64,000 nucleotides of DNA from Saccharothrix saharensis (GCF_006716745.1 NZ_VFPP01000001.1:4526001-4590000), one strand, 5' to 3'. Counted from the first letter of the stretch, positions 10,044 through 18,973 are shown. Notes: generated by a model from the letters alone, not told the origin. Translations and numbers: made by a program.

Positions 10044-10613
10044 ATGAACTGGTACGACCGCCCCGTGCTCACCGGCGACCACGTCCGCCTCGAACCGCTG
10101 TCCCCCGACCACGCCGAGGGCCTGCACGAGGCGGGCAAGGACCCGGAGGTGTGGCGGTGGCTGAGCTCCCACCAGCCGGCCACGGTGGACGAGACCCGCG
10201 CGTACATCGAGCGCAGCCTGGCCGACCCCACGCGGCTGGCCTGGGCGCAGATCGACCCGCGGACCAACGAGGTCGCCGGCACCACGTCGTACTACGAGAT
10301 CGACCCGGCGAACCGGGGCCTCTACATCGGCCACACCTGGATCGGCACGCGCTGGCAGCGCACCGCCCTCAACACCAACGCCAAGTACCTGCTCCTGCAC
10401 CGCGCGTTCGAGGACCTCGGGGCGCTGCGCGTCGGCTGGCACACCGACCTGCGCAACGAGCGCTCGCAGCAGGCGATCGAACGGCTGGGCGCGACCCGCG
10501 AGGGCGTGCTTCGGGTGCACCGCATCCGACCGGACGGCACGCTGCGCGACACGGTGGTGTACTCGATGACCGCGGACGAGTGGCCGGACCTGAAGGCCAA
10601 GCTCACGACGTGA
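10044..10613 (+). CDS. GNAT acetyltransferase (RimJ/RimL type)
   Basis: 189-residue acetyltransferase of the Acetyltransf_3 group. Seen: VRLEPLSPDHAEGL at the N-terminus (strand 1/helix 1), AGTTSYYEIDPANRGLYIGHTWIG for the central strands, and RNERSQQAIERLGATREGVLR, the usual substrate/CoA-proximal loop and last strand. The acceptor (ribosomal protein N-terminus or small molecule) cannot be told from sequence. ATG 10044 is preferred; starts further upstream would overlap the promoter region shared with the divergent Fic-like gene. Confidence 0.85.
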   Translation: MNWYDRPVLTGDHVRLEPLSPDHAEGLHEAGKDPEVWRWLSSHQPATVDETRAYIERSLADPTRLAWAQIDPRTNEVAGTTSYYEIDPANRGLYIGHTWIGTRWQRTALNTNAKYLLLHRAFEDLGALRVGWHTDLRNERSQQAIERLGATREGVLRVHRIRPDGTLRDTVVYSMTADEWPDLKAKLTT

Positions 10614-10746
10614 CGCGAGTCACCCCGCGTGCCGCTGGTCGCAGCCTAGGTGTCGTTCGGCTCAATCGCGGTGGTCACGGGGCTCGGACCGGGTTACACA
10701 GTTACCCACGCGTTTCGAACTCGGCCGAAATTGGTCTGAACCTTTT

Positions 10747-10789
10747 GGGTGCGCAGTGAGCTGAATCGCACTACGGTCAGTGCGCACCC
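10747..10789 (+). promoter_or_regulatory. acs upstream region: inverted repeat and Crp-like site
   Basis: GGGTGCGCA (10747-10755) and TGCGCACCC (10781-10789) are perfect inverted arms 25 bases apart, 27 bases before the acs start. Inside them GTGAGCTGAATCGC (10756-10769) matches the Crp half-sites GTGA-N6-TCAC at 7 of 8 positions. A crp gene lies in this window, and acs genes are Crp targets in other bacteria. The match is suggestive only. Confidence 0.35.
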
Positions 10790-10815
10790 CCACGGATTCA
10801 GGAGGTCCGCCCACC

Positions 10816-12792
10816 ATGACAGAGCCGCAAGCCGCCCTGGACAACCTGTTGACGGAGAACAGGACGTTCCCGCCCAGCGAGGAGTTCGCCGCGCAGGCCA
10901 ACGCCACCGCCGCGCTGTACGAGGAGGCGGACGCCGACCGCGAGGCGTTCTGGGCGGCGCAGGCCGAGCGGCTGTCCTGGGACACCAAGTGGGACCGGGT
11001 CCTCGACTGGTCGAACGCCCCGTTCGCGAAGTGGTTCGTCGGCGGCAAGCTCAACGTCGCCTACAACTGCGTCGACCGGCACGTCGAGTCCGGCCACGGC
11101 GACCAGGTCGCGATCCACTGGGAGGGCGAGCCCGGCGACAGCCGCGCCATCACCTACGCCGACCTGCAGCGCGAGGTCTCCAAGGCCGCGAACGCGCTGA
11201 TCGAGCTGGGTGTCGGCGCGGAGGACCGGGTCGCCATCTACATGCCGATGGTCCCCGAGGCCATCTTCGCCATGCTCGCCTGCGCGCGGCTCGGCGCGAT
11301 GCACAGCGTGGTGTTCGGCGGCTTCTCCGCCGAGGCCCTGCGCACCCGCATCGAGGACTCGCGGGCCAAGCTCGTGATCACCACCGACGGCCAGTACCGG
11401 CGCGGCAACCCGGCGGCGCTCAAGCCCGCCGTGGACGAGGCCGTCGCCAACGCCGGGAGCGTCGAGCACGTGCTGGTGGTCAAGCGGACGAACACCGACG
11501 TCGAGTGGACCGAGGGCCGCGACGTCTGGTGGCACGACGTGGTGGACCGCCAGTCCGACCGGCACACGCCGGAGGCGTTCGACTCCGAGCACCCGCTGTT
11601 CATCCTCTACACGTCGGGCACCACGGGCCGCCCCAAGGGCATCCTGCACACGTCCGGCGGCTACCTGACCCAGGCGTCGTACACGCACCACAACGTGTTC
11701 GACCTCAAGCCGGACACCGACGTGTACTGGTGCACCGCCGACATCGGCTGGGTGACCGGGCACAGCTACATCGTGTACGGCCCGCTGTCCAACCGGGTCA
11801 CGCAGGTCGTCTACGAGGGCACGCCCAACACCCCGCACGAGGGCCGGCACTGGGAGATCGTGCAGAAGTACGGCGTGTCGATCTACTACACCGCGCCGAC
11901 GCTGATCCGCACGTTCATGAAGTGGGGCGCCGACATCCCCGCGAAGTACGACCTGTCCAGCCTGCGCGTGCTGGGCAGCGTCGGCGAGCCCATCAACCCG
12001 GAGGCGTGGATCTGGTACCGGGAGACCATCGGCGCGGGCAAGACGCCCGTCGTGGACACCTGGTGGCAGACCGAGACCGGCGCGATCATGATCTCGCCGC
12101 TGCCCGGCGCGACGTCCACCAAGCCCGGTTCGGCGCAGCGCCCGCTGCCCGGCATCGGCGCGAAGGTCGTGGACGACCAGGGCAACGAGGTGCCGCACGG
12201 TGGCGGCGGCTACCTGGTGCTCGACCAGCCGTGGCCGGGCATGCTGCGCGGCATCTGGGGCGACGACGAGCGCTACCGCGACACGTACTGGTCGCGGTTC
12301 GCCGAGCAGGGCTACTACTTCGCCGGTGACGGCGCGAAGTACGACGCCGACGGCGACATCTGGCTGCTGGGCCGGGTGGACGACGTGATGAACGTGTCCG
12401 GGCACCGCATCTCCACCACCGAGGTCGAGTCCGCGCTGGTCTCGCACCCGACGGTGGCCGAGGCTGCGGTGGTCGGCGCGACCGACCCGACCACGGGCCA
12501 GGGCATCGTGGCGTTCGTGATCCTGCGCGGCGGCGTGGCCGAGGGCTCGGACGGCGCGGAGGCGATCAAGGCGCTGCGCGACCACGTGGCCAAGGAGATC
12601 GGCCCGATCGCGAAGCCGCGGCAGATCATGGTCGTGCCGGAGCTGCCGAAGACCCGCTCGGGCAAGATCATGCGCCGCCTGCTGCGCGACGTGGCGGAGA
12701 ACCGGCAGGTCGGCGACGTGACCACGCTCGCGGACTCGTCGGTGATGGACCTCATCTCCAACGGCCTGAAGTCGGGCGCGTCCGAAGACTGA
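10816..12792 (+). CDS. acs: Acetyl-CoA synthetase
   Basis: Activates acetate to acetyl-CoA through acetyl-AMP. 658 residues, normal length. Adenylate-forming motifs are present: YTSGTTGRPKGILHT (A3, about 265-279), DTWWQTETGAI (A5, near 414), GRVDDVMNVSGHRIST (A8 hinge, about 525-540) and PKTRSGKIMRR near the C-terminus, whose Lys is the catalytic residue that acetylation switches off. A good ribosome site (AGGAGGT) lies before ATG 10816. The gene stands at the place of Rv3667 in the conserved actinobacterial order. Confidence 0.97.
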   Translation: MTEPQAALDNLLTENRTFPPSEEFAAQANATAALYEEADADREAFWAAQAERLSWDTKWDRVLDWSNAPFAKWFVGGKLNVAYNCVDRHVESGHGDQVAIHWEGEPGDSRAITYADLQREVSKAANALIELGVGAEDRVAIYMPMVPEAIFAMLACARLGAMHSVVFGGFSAEALRTRIEDSRAKLVITTDGQYRRGNPAALKPAVDEAVANAGSVEHVLVVKRTNTDVEWTEGRDVWWHDVVDRQSDRHTPEAFDSEHPLFILYTSGTTGRPKGILHTSGGYLTQASYTHHNVFDLKPDTDVYWCTADIGWVTGHSYIVYGPLSNRVTQVVYEGTPNTPHEGRHWEIVQKYGVSIYYTAPTLIRTFMKWGADIPAKYDLSSLRVLGSVGEPINPEAWIWYRETIGAGKTPVVDTWWQTETGAIMISPLPGATSTKPGSAQRPLPGIGAKVVDDQGNEVPHGGGGYLVLDQPWPGMLRGIWGDDERYRDTYWSRFAEQGYYFAGDGAKYDADGDIWLLGRVDDVMNVSGHRISTTEVESALVSHPTVAEAAVVGATDPTTGQGIVAFVILRGGVAEGSDGAEAIKALRDHVAKEIGPIAKPRQIMVVPELPKTRSGKIMRRLLRDVAENRQVGDVTTLADSSVMDLISNGLKSGASED

Positions 12793-12796
12793 GATT

Positions 12797-12841
12797 CCCA
12801 CCCGGAGGGGCTCGCCGTTCGTCGGCGGGCCCTTCCGTGGG
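12797..12841 (+). terminator. Hairpin after acs
   Basis: CCCAC...GTGGG closes a long imperfect stem with CTCGCCG/CGGCGGG near the loop, starting 4 bases after the acs stop. No T-run follows, as is common for actinobacterial terminators. Confidence 0.6.
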
Positions 12842-12916
12842 TTAGGGTCGTTCCCGGTGAGCCGGGAAGCCTGGTCGGCACGAGGATGAGTCGTTGCCGA
12901 ACCACCGGAGTGGATC

Positions 12917-14113
12917 TTGATCAGCAAGCGTGGCGCCGCCGTCGAGTTCGCGCGTTACCTGCGCACCGAGACCGTCGGCGGGATGATCCTCCTGGCCGCC
13001 ACCGCCGTCGCGCTGGTGTGGGCCAACTCGCCGTTCTCCGGTGCCTACACCGCCGTGCGGGACTTCCACCTCGGCCCGGAGTCGTTGCACCTGAGCCTGA
13101 GCGTCGGCGACTGGGCCAAGGACGGGCTGCTCGCGATCTTCTTCTTCGTCGCCGGTCTGGAGCTCAAGCGCGAGCTGGTCGTCGGTGAGCTGAACGACTT
13201 CAAGGCGGCGATCCTGCCGGTGGTGGCCGCGGTCGGCGGCATGGTCGTGCCCGCGGCGATCGCGCTGGGCGTCGGCTGGGGCGAGCCGGGGGTCGAGCGG
13301 GCGTGGGCGATCCCGGTGGCCACGGACATCGCGTTCGCGCTGGGCGTGCTGGCGGTCACCGCGTCGGGGCTGCCGAACAGCCTGCGGCTGTTCCTGCTGA
13401 GCCTGGCCGTGGTGGACGACCTGGGCGCGATCGTGCTGATCGCGGTGCTGTTCACCGCGTCGTTCGACCTGGTCGCGGCGGCGGCGGCCGTCGCGCTGCT
13501 GGCGCTGTACGCGTTCCTCCAGCACAAGCGGGTGACCACGCCGTGGTTGTACGTGCCGATCGCGGTGGGCACGTGGGTCGCCGTGCACGCGGCGGGCGTG
13601 CACGCCACGATCGCGGGCGTGGCGCTGGCGCTGCTGACCCGGGTGCGCAAGGACCGCTACGAGCACGAAGCGCCGGCGCTGCGGCTCGAACACCGGTTGC
13701 AGCCGTGGTCGGCGGCCGTGGCGGTGCCGGTGTTCGCGTTGTTCGCGGCCGGCGTGCCGGTGAACGGCGAGGCGCTGGGTTCGCTGTTCACCGACCGGTT
13801 GGCGCTGGGCGTGATGCTGGGCCTGGTGGTGGGCAAGGTGGTCGGGATCGTGGGCGCGTCGGCGTTGGCGGTGCTGTTCAAGGCCGCGCGGTGGCCCAGC
13901 GGCGCGGGGCCGCGGGACATCGTCGCGGTGGCCATGCTGGGCGGCGTCGGGTTCACCGTGAGCCTGCTGATCGCCGACCTCGCGCTGGAGGGAGCGGCCG
14001 CCGAGCAGGCCAAGGCGGCGGTGCTGCTGGCCTCGCTGGCGGCGTCGTCGCTCGCCGCGGTCCTGTTGGTCCGGCGCAGTCGGGCGCACCGACTCGGCGA
14101 CGAAGACGAGTGA
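12917..14113 (+). CDS. nhaA: Na+/H+ antiporter NhaA
   Basis: Inner-membrane antiporter exchanging Na+ for H+. About 398 residues with around 11-12 hydrophobic segments. Diagnostic parts are LLAIFFFVAGLELKRELVVGEL near 75-95, IPVATDIAFALGVLAVTA near 132-150, and LAVVDDLGAIVLIAVLF, whose paired Asp residues bind the ion. A TTG start at 12917 gives the standard N-terminus MISKRGAAVEFARYL. A GTG 7 bases upstream is out of frame. It lies between acs and the holin-like gene. Confidence 0.93.
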   Translation: MISKRGAAVEFARYLRTETVGGMILLAATAVALVWANSPFSGAYTAVRDFHLGPESLHLSLSVGDWAKDGLLAIFFFVAGLELKRELVVGELNDFKAAILPVVAAVGGMVVPAAIALGVGWGEPGVERAWAIPVATDIAFALGVLAVTASGLPNSLRLFLLSLAVVDDLGAIVLIAVLFTASFDLVAAAAAVALLALYAFLQHKRVTTPWLYVPIAVGTWVAVHAAGVHATIAGVALALLTRVRKDRYEHEAPALRLEHRLQPWSAAVAVPVFALFAAGVPVNGEALGSLFTDRLALGVMLGLVVGKVVGIVGASALAVLFKAARWPSGAGPRDIVAVAMLGGVGFTVSLLIADLALEGAAAEQAKAAVLLASLAASSLAAVLLVRRSRAHRLGDEDE

Positions 14114-14172
14114 ACCGGAGCGGATCAGCCGGTCGAGCGGCCCCGGTGCGGCGTGCATGGCACGATGAGCCG

Positions 14173-14643
14173 GTGACCAGCGCTCGGGAGAACACCAACG
14201 GCAGCGGACTGCCACCTGTTCCGTCGATCCCGTTGACCGCGGAGAGCGCGGCGAAGATCGCGGAGGAAACGTCCATCGGCGGCCTGGTGCGCGACGCCAC
14301 GGCCCACCTGTCCACGTTGGTCAGGGCGGAGGTCGAGCTCGCCAAGTCGGAGGTCGCGGGCGAGGTCAAGAAGGGGCTCAAGGGCAGCGTCTACTTCATC
14401 GTCGCGCTGACGGTGCTGCTGTTCAGCTCGTTCTTCTTTTTCTTCTTCGGCGCCGAGCTGCTCGACGTGTGGCTGCCCCGCTGGTCGGCGTTCCTCATCG
14501 TGTTCGGGCTGATGCTCCTGACCGCGGTGCTGTTCGCGCTGCTGGGCTACCGGAAGGTGAAGAAGCTGCGCGCGCCGCAGCGGACCATCGACTCGGCCAG
14601 GGACACCGTCGCGGCACTCCGACACCGCGGCGAAGGACACTGA
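14173..14643 (+). CDS. Actinobacterial holin-X family membrane protein
   Basis: 156 residues, GTG start. The first 50 residues are hydrophilic, followed by IGGLVRDATAHLSTLVRAEVELAKSE, the amphipathic helix typical of PF07332, and two membrane helices (about 80-102 with SSFFFFFFGAELL, and 112-132). The name holin comes from similarity only; this is a household actinobacterial gene (position of Rv3669), not a phage lysis gene. The start of the next gene lies 8 bases after its stop, so they may be cotranscribed. Role unknown, possibly envelope maintenance. Confidence 0.8.
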   Translation: MTSARENTNGSGLPPVPSIPLTAESAAKIAEETSIGGLVRDATAHLSTLVRAEVELAKSEVAGEVKKGLKGSVYFIVALTVLLFSSFFFFFFGAELLDVWLPRWSAFLIVFGLMLLTAVLFALLGYRKVKKLRAPQRTIDSARDTVAALRHRGEGH

Positions 14644-14651
14644 GCCGCGCC

Positions 14652-15578
14652 GTGCGGCTGCCACCGGACCCGTCGACCGCCCGGGTGCCCGGCCCGTGGG
14701 CGCACCGCGACGTGTCCGCGAACGGCATCCGCCTGCACGTCGCCGAACTCGGCGAGGGCCCGCTCGTGCTGCTGCTGCACGGTTTCCCGGAGTTCTGGTG
14801 GACGTGGCGGCACCAGCTCGTCACGATCGCCGAGGCGGGCTACCGGGCCGTGGCCGTGGACCTGCGCGGCTACGGCGACTCGGACAAGCCGCCGCGCGGC
14901 TACGACGGCTTCACGCTCGCGGGTGACGTCGCGGGGCTGGTCAAGGCCCTGGGCGAACCGCGGGCGCACCTCGTCGGCCACGCGTGGGGCGGCATGCTGG
15001 CGTGGACGGTCGCCGCCATGCACTCGCGCCTGGTCTACTCGGTGACGGCGGTCGCCGCGCCGCACCCGCTGGCGCTGCGCCGCGCGATCCGCCGCCACCC
15101 GCGCCACCAGGGCCGGGCCAGCGCGCACCTGTTCCGCTCCCAGCTCCCGGTCTACCCGGAGCGGTGGCTGACCCGCGACCGGGGCGCGGCCGTCGCCGGG
15201 ATGCTGCACGCGTGGGGCGGTCCGAAGTGGAGGGTGTCGCCGGAGTTCGACGAGGTGGTGCGCCGCAACCGGGAGGCGTTCCTGGTGCCCGGCGTCGCGC
15301 ACAGCTCGATGGAGTACCACCGCTGGGCCGTGCGGTCGCAACTGCGCGGTGACGGCCGCCGCTTCGCCGAAGCCGTGGACCGCACGCTCGACGTCCCGGT
15401 CCTGCAACTGCACGGCGCGCTCGACCCGGTCGTGCTGGAGTCGACCGCGGCGGACTCGACGATGTGGACCGGGGCCCGCTCGGCCTACCGCGTGCTGCCG
15501 GAACTGGGCCACTTCCCGCACCAGGAGGCCCCGAACACGACGAGCCGGCTGATCACCGACTTCCTGGCCAAGGTCTGA
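14652..15578 (+). CDS. Alpha/beta hydrolase, epoxide hydrolase (EphE-like) with missing nucleophile
   Basis: 308 residues, GTG start. The fold is clear: LHGFPEFWWTWRHQL (oxyanion HGFP, 43-46), VDLRGYGDSDKP (69-80) and the nucleophile-elbow position VGHAWGGMLAW (108-118). Epoxide hydrolases have Asp at the third place of GHDWGG; here residue 111 is Ala (codon GCG at about 14982). The charge-relay acid (ALDPVV) and the late His (LGHFPHQEAP) remain. Its place between the holin gene and marP matches ephE (Rv3670). It may be catalytically dead, or act in another way. Confidence 0.75.
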   Translation: MRLPPDPSTARVPGPWAHRDVSANGIRLHVAELGEGPLVLLLHGFPEFWWTWRHQLVTIAEAGYRAVAVDLRGYGDSDKPPRGYDGFTLAGDVAGLVKALGEPRAHLVGHAWGGMLAWTVAAMHSRLVYSVTAVAAPHPLALRRAIRRHPRHQGRASAHLFRSQLPVYPERWLTRDRGAAVAGMLHAWGGPKWRVSPEFDEVVRRNREAFLVPGVAHSSMEYHRWAVRSQLRGDGRRFAEAVDRTLDVPVLQLHGALDPVVLESTAADSTMWTGARSAYRVLPELGHFPHQEAPNTTSRLITDFLAKV

Positions 15579-15657
15579 CCACGCCGGTTGCGGCGGCGCC
15601 GCAGGGTATCCCTGTTCGGGGCAGGCTCGGCCCGGCGATCGGCGCGACCATGGTCGG

Positions 15658-16509
15658 GTGACCAGGACAGCGGCGAACGACCTCGGGGGATTCCTGCGCA
15701 GCCGGCGCGAGCGCCTGACGCCGGCCGCGGCGGGCATCGGGTCCGGCACCACCCGCCGGCGGGTACCCGGGCTGCGCAGGGAGGAACTGGCCGAGCTCGC
15801 CGGCGTCAGCGTCGGCTACTACACGCGGCTCGAACAGGGCGTCAGCGGCAGCGCTTCCGCCGCTGTCGTCGACGCGCTGGCCGCCGCGTTGCGACTCGAC
15901 CCGGCCGAGCACGAGCACCTGCGGCTCCTCGCCGCGCCACGGCGACCGACCCGTCCCCGGGCCCGCCGCGGCGAGCTGAGGCCGTCGGTCCGCGACCTGC
16001 TCGCCGCCCTCCCCGCGACGCCCGCGATCGTGATCGACCACCGCGCCGACGTCCTCGCCTGGAACCGCCTCGGTCACGCCCTCCTGGCCTCTCACGTCGA
16101 CTTCCACGGCCCGGACGCGCGGACCCGGCCGAACATCGCCCGGATGCTGTTCCTCGACCCGCACCACCGCGCGCTGTACCGCGACTGGCCGGCCAAGGCC
16201 CAGGTCACCGTCGCCGCGCTGCACCACGCGGTCGCGCGGCACCCGGCCGATCCCCTGCTGGCGCAGGTCGTGGGCCGACTCGCCGTCGACAGCCCGGAGT
16301 TCGCGCGGATGTGGGCGCGGCGTCCGGTCCGGACCTGCTCGTACTACGTGCGCGAGCTCGACCACCCCGTGGTCGGGCGGGTGACCCTGGCGAACGAGAC
16401 GGTCACCCTGCCCGACGACGACCACCGGATCGGGCTGTTCTACGCGCGTCCCGGCACCCCTGACGCCGACGCGCTCACCTTGCTGGCACACGGGGAGAAC
16501 GCGCGATGA
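15658..16509 (+). CDS. XRE-family regulator with MmyB-like ligand-binding domain
   Basis: 283 residues, GTG start. The HTH is at about 10-75 (LRREELAELAGVSVGYYTRLEQG). The C-terminal domain from about 110 (PAIVIDHRADVLAWNRLGHALL and RPNIARMLFLDP) is the MmyB-like PAS-related ligand-binding domain common in Streptomyces and relatives. The stop overlaps the start of the following SDR gene, so this regulator probably controls that gene. It interrupts the otherwise conserved ephE-marP neighbourhood. Confidence 0.85.
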   Translation: MTRTAANDLGGFLRSRRERLTPAAAGIGSGTTRRRVPGLRREELAELAGVSVGYYTRLEQGVSGSASAAVVDALAAALRLDPAEHEHLRLLAAPRRPTRPRARRGELRPSVRDLLAALPATPAIVIDHRADVLAWNRLGHALLASHVDFHGPDARTRPNIARMLFLDPHHRALYRDWPAKAQVTVAALHHAVARHPADPLLAQVVGRLAVDSPEFARMWARRPVRTCSYYVRELDHPVVGRVTLANETVTLPDDDHRIGLFYARPGTPDADALTLLAHGENAR

Positions 16510-17111
16510 GGATCATCGTCGTCGGTGGCGGCGGCACCATCGGACGACGGTTGGTGCCCGCACTGCGCTCACGGGGCCACGACGTCGTCGTGGCCGCACG
16601 CACCTCGGGCGACGTCCACGTCGACCTGACCTCACCGGCGACGGTCGAGGCCCTGTACCGGGAGGTCGGGCCGGTCGACGGCGTCGTGAGCGTCGCGGCC
16701 CACGGCGCGCTCGACGAGTTCGGCACGCTGACGTCGGACGCGCTGCGCGAGAACATGCGGGCCAAGTTCTTCGGGCAGGTCGACCTGGTCCTCACCGGTC
16801 AGCACCACTGCGCCGACGGCGCGTCGTTCACCCTGACGTCCGGCATCTTCGCCGACCGGCCGTGGCCGCACGTCACCGGCGGTGGCGTGATCAGCGGCGC
16901 CCTGCACAGCTTCACCCGGTCGGCGGCGGTCGAGCTGCCTCGCGGCATGCGGATCAACGTGGTGAGCCCCACCCTCGTCGGCGACTCCGTCGACGCCTTC
17001 GGCGAGCACTTCCCCGGCCTGCGCCCGGTGCCGATGGGCGAACTCGTGGACCACTACCTGCGCTGCGTCGAGGGCACGGGCACCGGGCAGGTCATCCGCG
17101 CGTACCGCTGA
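16506..17111 (+). CDS. Short-chain dehydrogenase-like protein with altered active site
   Basis: 201 residues. The Rossmann nucleotide loop is GGGGTIGRRLVPALRSRGH (8-26), and VSVAAHG replaces the usual NNAG. The segment after TLTSGIF should hold YxxxK but reads GGGVISGALHSFTR, so both Tyr and Lys are missing, while the later pattern RSAAVELPRGMRINVVSPTLV is normal for SDRs. It may be a reductase of the short 200-residue type that uses other residues, or an NAD(P)-binding sensor. Coupled to the XRE regulator by an ATGA overlap; such regulator-SDR pairs often form small transferable units. Confidence 0.75.
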   Translation: MRIIVVGGGGTIGRRLVPALRSRGHDVVVAARTSGDVHVDLTSPATVEALYREVGPVDGVVSVAAHGALDEFGTLTSDALRENMRAKFFGQVDLVLTGQHHCADGASFTLTSGIFADRPWPHVTGGGVISGALHSFTRSAAVELPRGMRINVVSPTLVGDSVDAFGEHFPGLRPVPMGELVDHYLRCVEGTGTGQVIRAYR

Positions 17112-17116
17112 CCGCG

Positions 17117-18304
17117 TCACGACGCGCAGGTCTGGGTGGACGCCCGGCGCACCATCGTCGGCGCCTTCGCCACTTCCGCCGCGACCTCGTCGGCCGTCAG
17201 CACGAACCCGGTCTCCTGGTCGTCCACGGCCGCGCCGAACACCACGCCCATCACCCGGCCCTGCGGGTCGACCAACGGCCCGCCGGAGTTGCCGCTGCGC
17301 ACCTTCGCCCGGACCGTGTACACGTCCCGCGTCACGGTCTGCGCGTCGTAGATGTCCGGTCCCCGCAGCATCCTGATCCGCTCGCGCACCCGCGCCTCGG
17401 ACGCCGTGTACGGCCCGTCCAGCGGGTAGCCGAGCACGATCCCGTCCTCGCCCGGCGCGATCTCGTCGGTGCGGAACTCCAGCGGCGTGGCCTCCAGGTC
17501 CGGCACGGCCAGGATCGCGATGTCGGTCTGCGCGTCGTAGTGCACGACCGTGGCGTCGAACTCGCCGACGCCGACCTCCACCGTCACGTCCGTCGTGCCG
17601 GCGACCACGTGCGCGTTCGTCATGATCCGTTCCGGTGCGATGACGAAACCCGTGCCCTCCAACGCCCGTGAGCACGACGGCGCGCGCCCGCGCACCTTCA
17701 GCACGCTGGGTTCCAGCTTGCGCACGACCGGGTTGGCGCTCAGCGCCGGGTCCGGCGGGCCGACCTCCCGCAGCGGGGTCCGGTCGAACGGGTTCATCGC
17801 GGCCGGGAAGCCGGACACGTCGAACAGGTTCTGCAGGTCGTCGGCCAGCGTCCGGGCGGCGGGCGGCATGGTGTCGTCGACGGTGGACAGGATCACCGAC
17901 TGGTTGAGCGTCTTCGCCAGCGCCGGCAGGCCCGCGACCATGGTCAGCGGCAGCGCGATCATCCACGCCACCACGAACACCACCGCGCTCTGCACGATCG
18001 CGCCCAGCGCGTTGTCCACGCCCCGCAGCGGGGTCGAGTTGACCTTGGGCTTGATGCCGCGGCCGATGTAGACGCCCAGCGTCTCGCCCAGCGCCACCAG
18101 CAGCACCACGATGCCGACCGCGAACACGACCTTGGTCACCACGTTGTCGAACTGGCTGACGACCAGCGGCGCGAGCTGCGTGCCCAGCACCAGGCCGATG
18201 AGCACCCCGACGAACGCGGGCAGCGCCACGACCATGCCCTGCCGGGCACCGGAGACCGCGGCGAAGGCGGCCAGCGCCAGCACGAGCAGGTCGACCCAGT
18301 TCAC
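17117..18304 (-). CDS. marP: Membrane serine protease MarP (CvpA domain + trypsin-like domain)
   Basis: 395 residues, GTG start. Residues 1-160 hold four membrane helices of the CvpA/colicin V type. The periplasmic chymotrypsin-like domain has catalytic His in IMTNAHVVAG (about 240), Asp in YDAQTDIAIL (about 270) and Ser in VRSGNSGGPLVDP (about 346). Cys residues in APSCSRAL and at the C-terminus (TQTCAS) can form the redox-sensitive disulfide known from M. tuberculosis MarP (Rv3671c), which is needed for acid and oxidative resistance. It is the last gene of the nth-tlpA-nudix-marP operon, directly abutting the NUDIX stop. Confidence 0.93.
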   Translation of the reverse strand: MNWVDLLVLALAAFAAVSGARQGMVVALPAFVGVLIGLVLGTQLAPLVVSQFDNVVTKVVFAVGIVVLLVALGETLGVYIGRGIKPKVNSTPLRGVDNALGAIVQSAVVFVVAWMIALPLTMVAGLPALAKTLNQSVILSTVDDTMPPAARTLADDLQNLFDVSGFPAAMNPFDRTPLREVGPPDPALSANPVVRKLEPSVLKVRGRAPSCSRALEGTGFVIAPERIMTNAHVVAGTTDVTVEVGVGEFDATVVHYDAQTDIAILAVPDLEATPLEFRTDEIAPGEDGIVLGYPLDGPYTASEARVRERIRMLRGPDIYDAQTVTRDVYTVRAKVRSGNSGGPLVDPQGRVMGVVFGAAVDDQETGFVLTADEVAAEVAKAPTMVRRASTQTCAS

Positions 18305-18973
18305 TCAGACCTCCACCGCTCGCAGGGCCAGGTCGAGGTCCCGCACGTCCGAGGTGTCCCACGGCCTGGCCCACCCGCCCAGGGTGAGCAGGCCGTCCAG
18401 CAGGCCGGCCGTGAAGCCCCACACCAGCATGCCGGGCGCGGAGAACGCGGGCCCGACGTAGCCGGACGGGTGGCTCACCCGGAACCGGTTCGCCGGGTCG
18501 GACAGGTGCGCGATCGGCACCCGCGCCACGGCGGCGGTCTCGGCCGGGTCCACCGGCGCGACCGGCGACGGCGCGTCCCAGTGCGCCAGCACCGGCGTGA
18601 CGACGAACCCGGACACCGGCACGTACAGCTGCGGCAGCGTGACGACCGGTCGCACGCCCTCGCGCAGCACACCGGTCTCCTCGAACGCCTCGCGCAGCGC
18701 CGTGTCGACCGGCCCGTCGTCGGTCGGGTCGGCCGCGCCGCCGGGGAACGCGACCTGGCCGGGGTGCGAGCCGAGCGTGTCGGCGCGCCGCAGCAGCAGC
18801 ACGTCCGGCCCGTCGTGGCCTTCGCCGAACAGCATCAGCACGGCCGCGGGACGTCCGCTGCCGTCGGGCGGCGGCTTGATCCGGGTGAACGCGCGGGCGT
18901 CGATCCCCGCGGTGGCCTCGACCAGCCCGCCCATCCACGCCGGGACGTCGTCCGGAGTGACCAGGGCCGTCAT
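18305..18973 (-). CDS. NUDIX hydrolase (CoA pyrophosphatase type)
   Basis: 222 residues. LGSHPGQVAFPGGAADPTD (about 68-86) followed by DTALREAFEETGV gives the NUDIX box plus the upstream element seen in CoA diphosphatases (NudL/YeaB group). Divalent metal binding is through the Glu residues of REAFEE. The ATG at 18973 overlaps the tlpA-like stop (ATGA), and the stop abuts the marP start. It matches Rv3672c by position. Substrate is inferred from the family. Confidence 0.9.
   Translation of the reverse strand: MTALVTPDDVPAWMGGLVEATAGIDARAFTRIKPPPDGSGRPAAVLMLFGEGHDGPDVLLLRRADTLGSHPGQVAFPGGAADPTDDGPVDTALREAFEETGVLREGVRPVVTLPQLYVPVSGFVVTPVLAHWDAPSPVAPVDPAETAAVARVPIAHLSDPANRFRVSHPSGYVGPAFSAPGMLVWGFTAGLLDGLLTLGGWARPWDTSDVRDLDLALRAVEV

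Noticed and set aside
12857..12889. Ten-codon frame before nhaA with a TAGGGT box upstream
   Set aside because: The spacing to nhaA is compatible with a leader, but the codons show no regulatory run and I cannot support a role.
14173..14643. Prophage lysis gene (holin)
   Set aside because: The protein is of the household actinobacterial holin-X family, the context is chromosomal, and no other phage genes are near.
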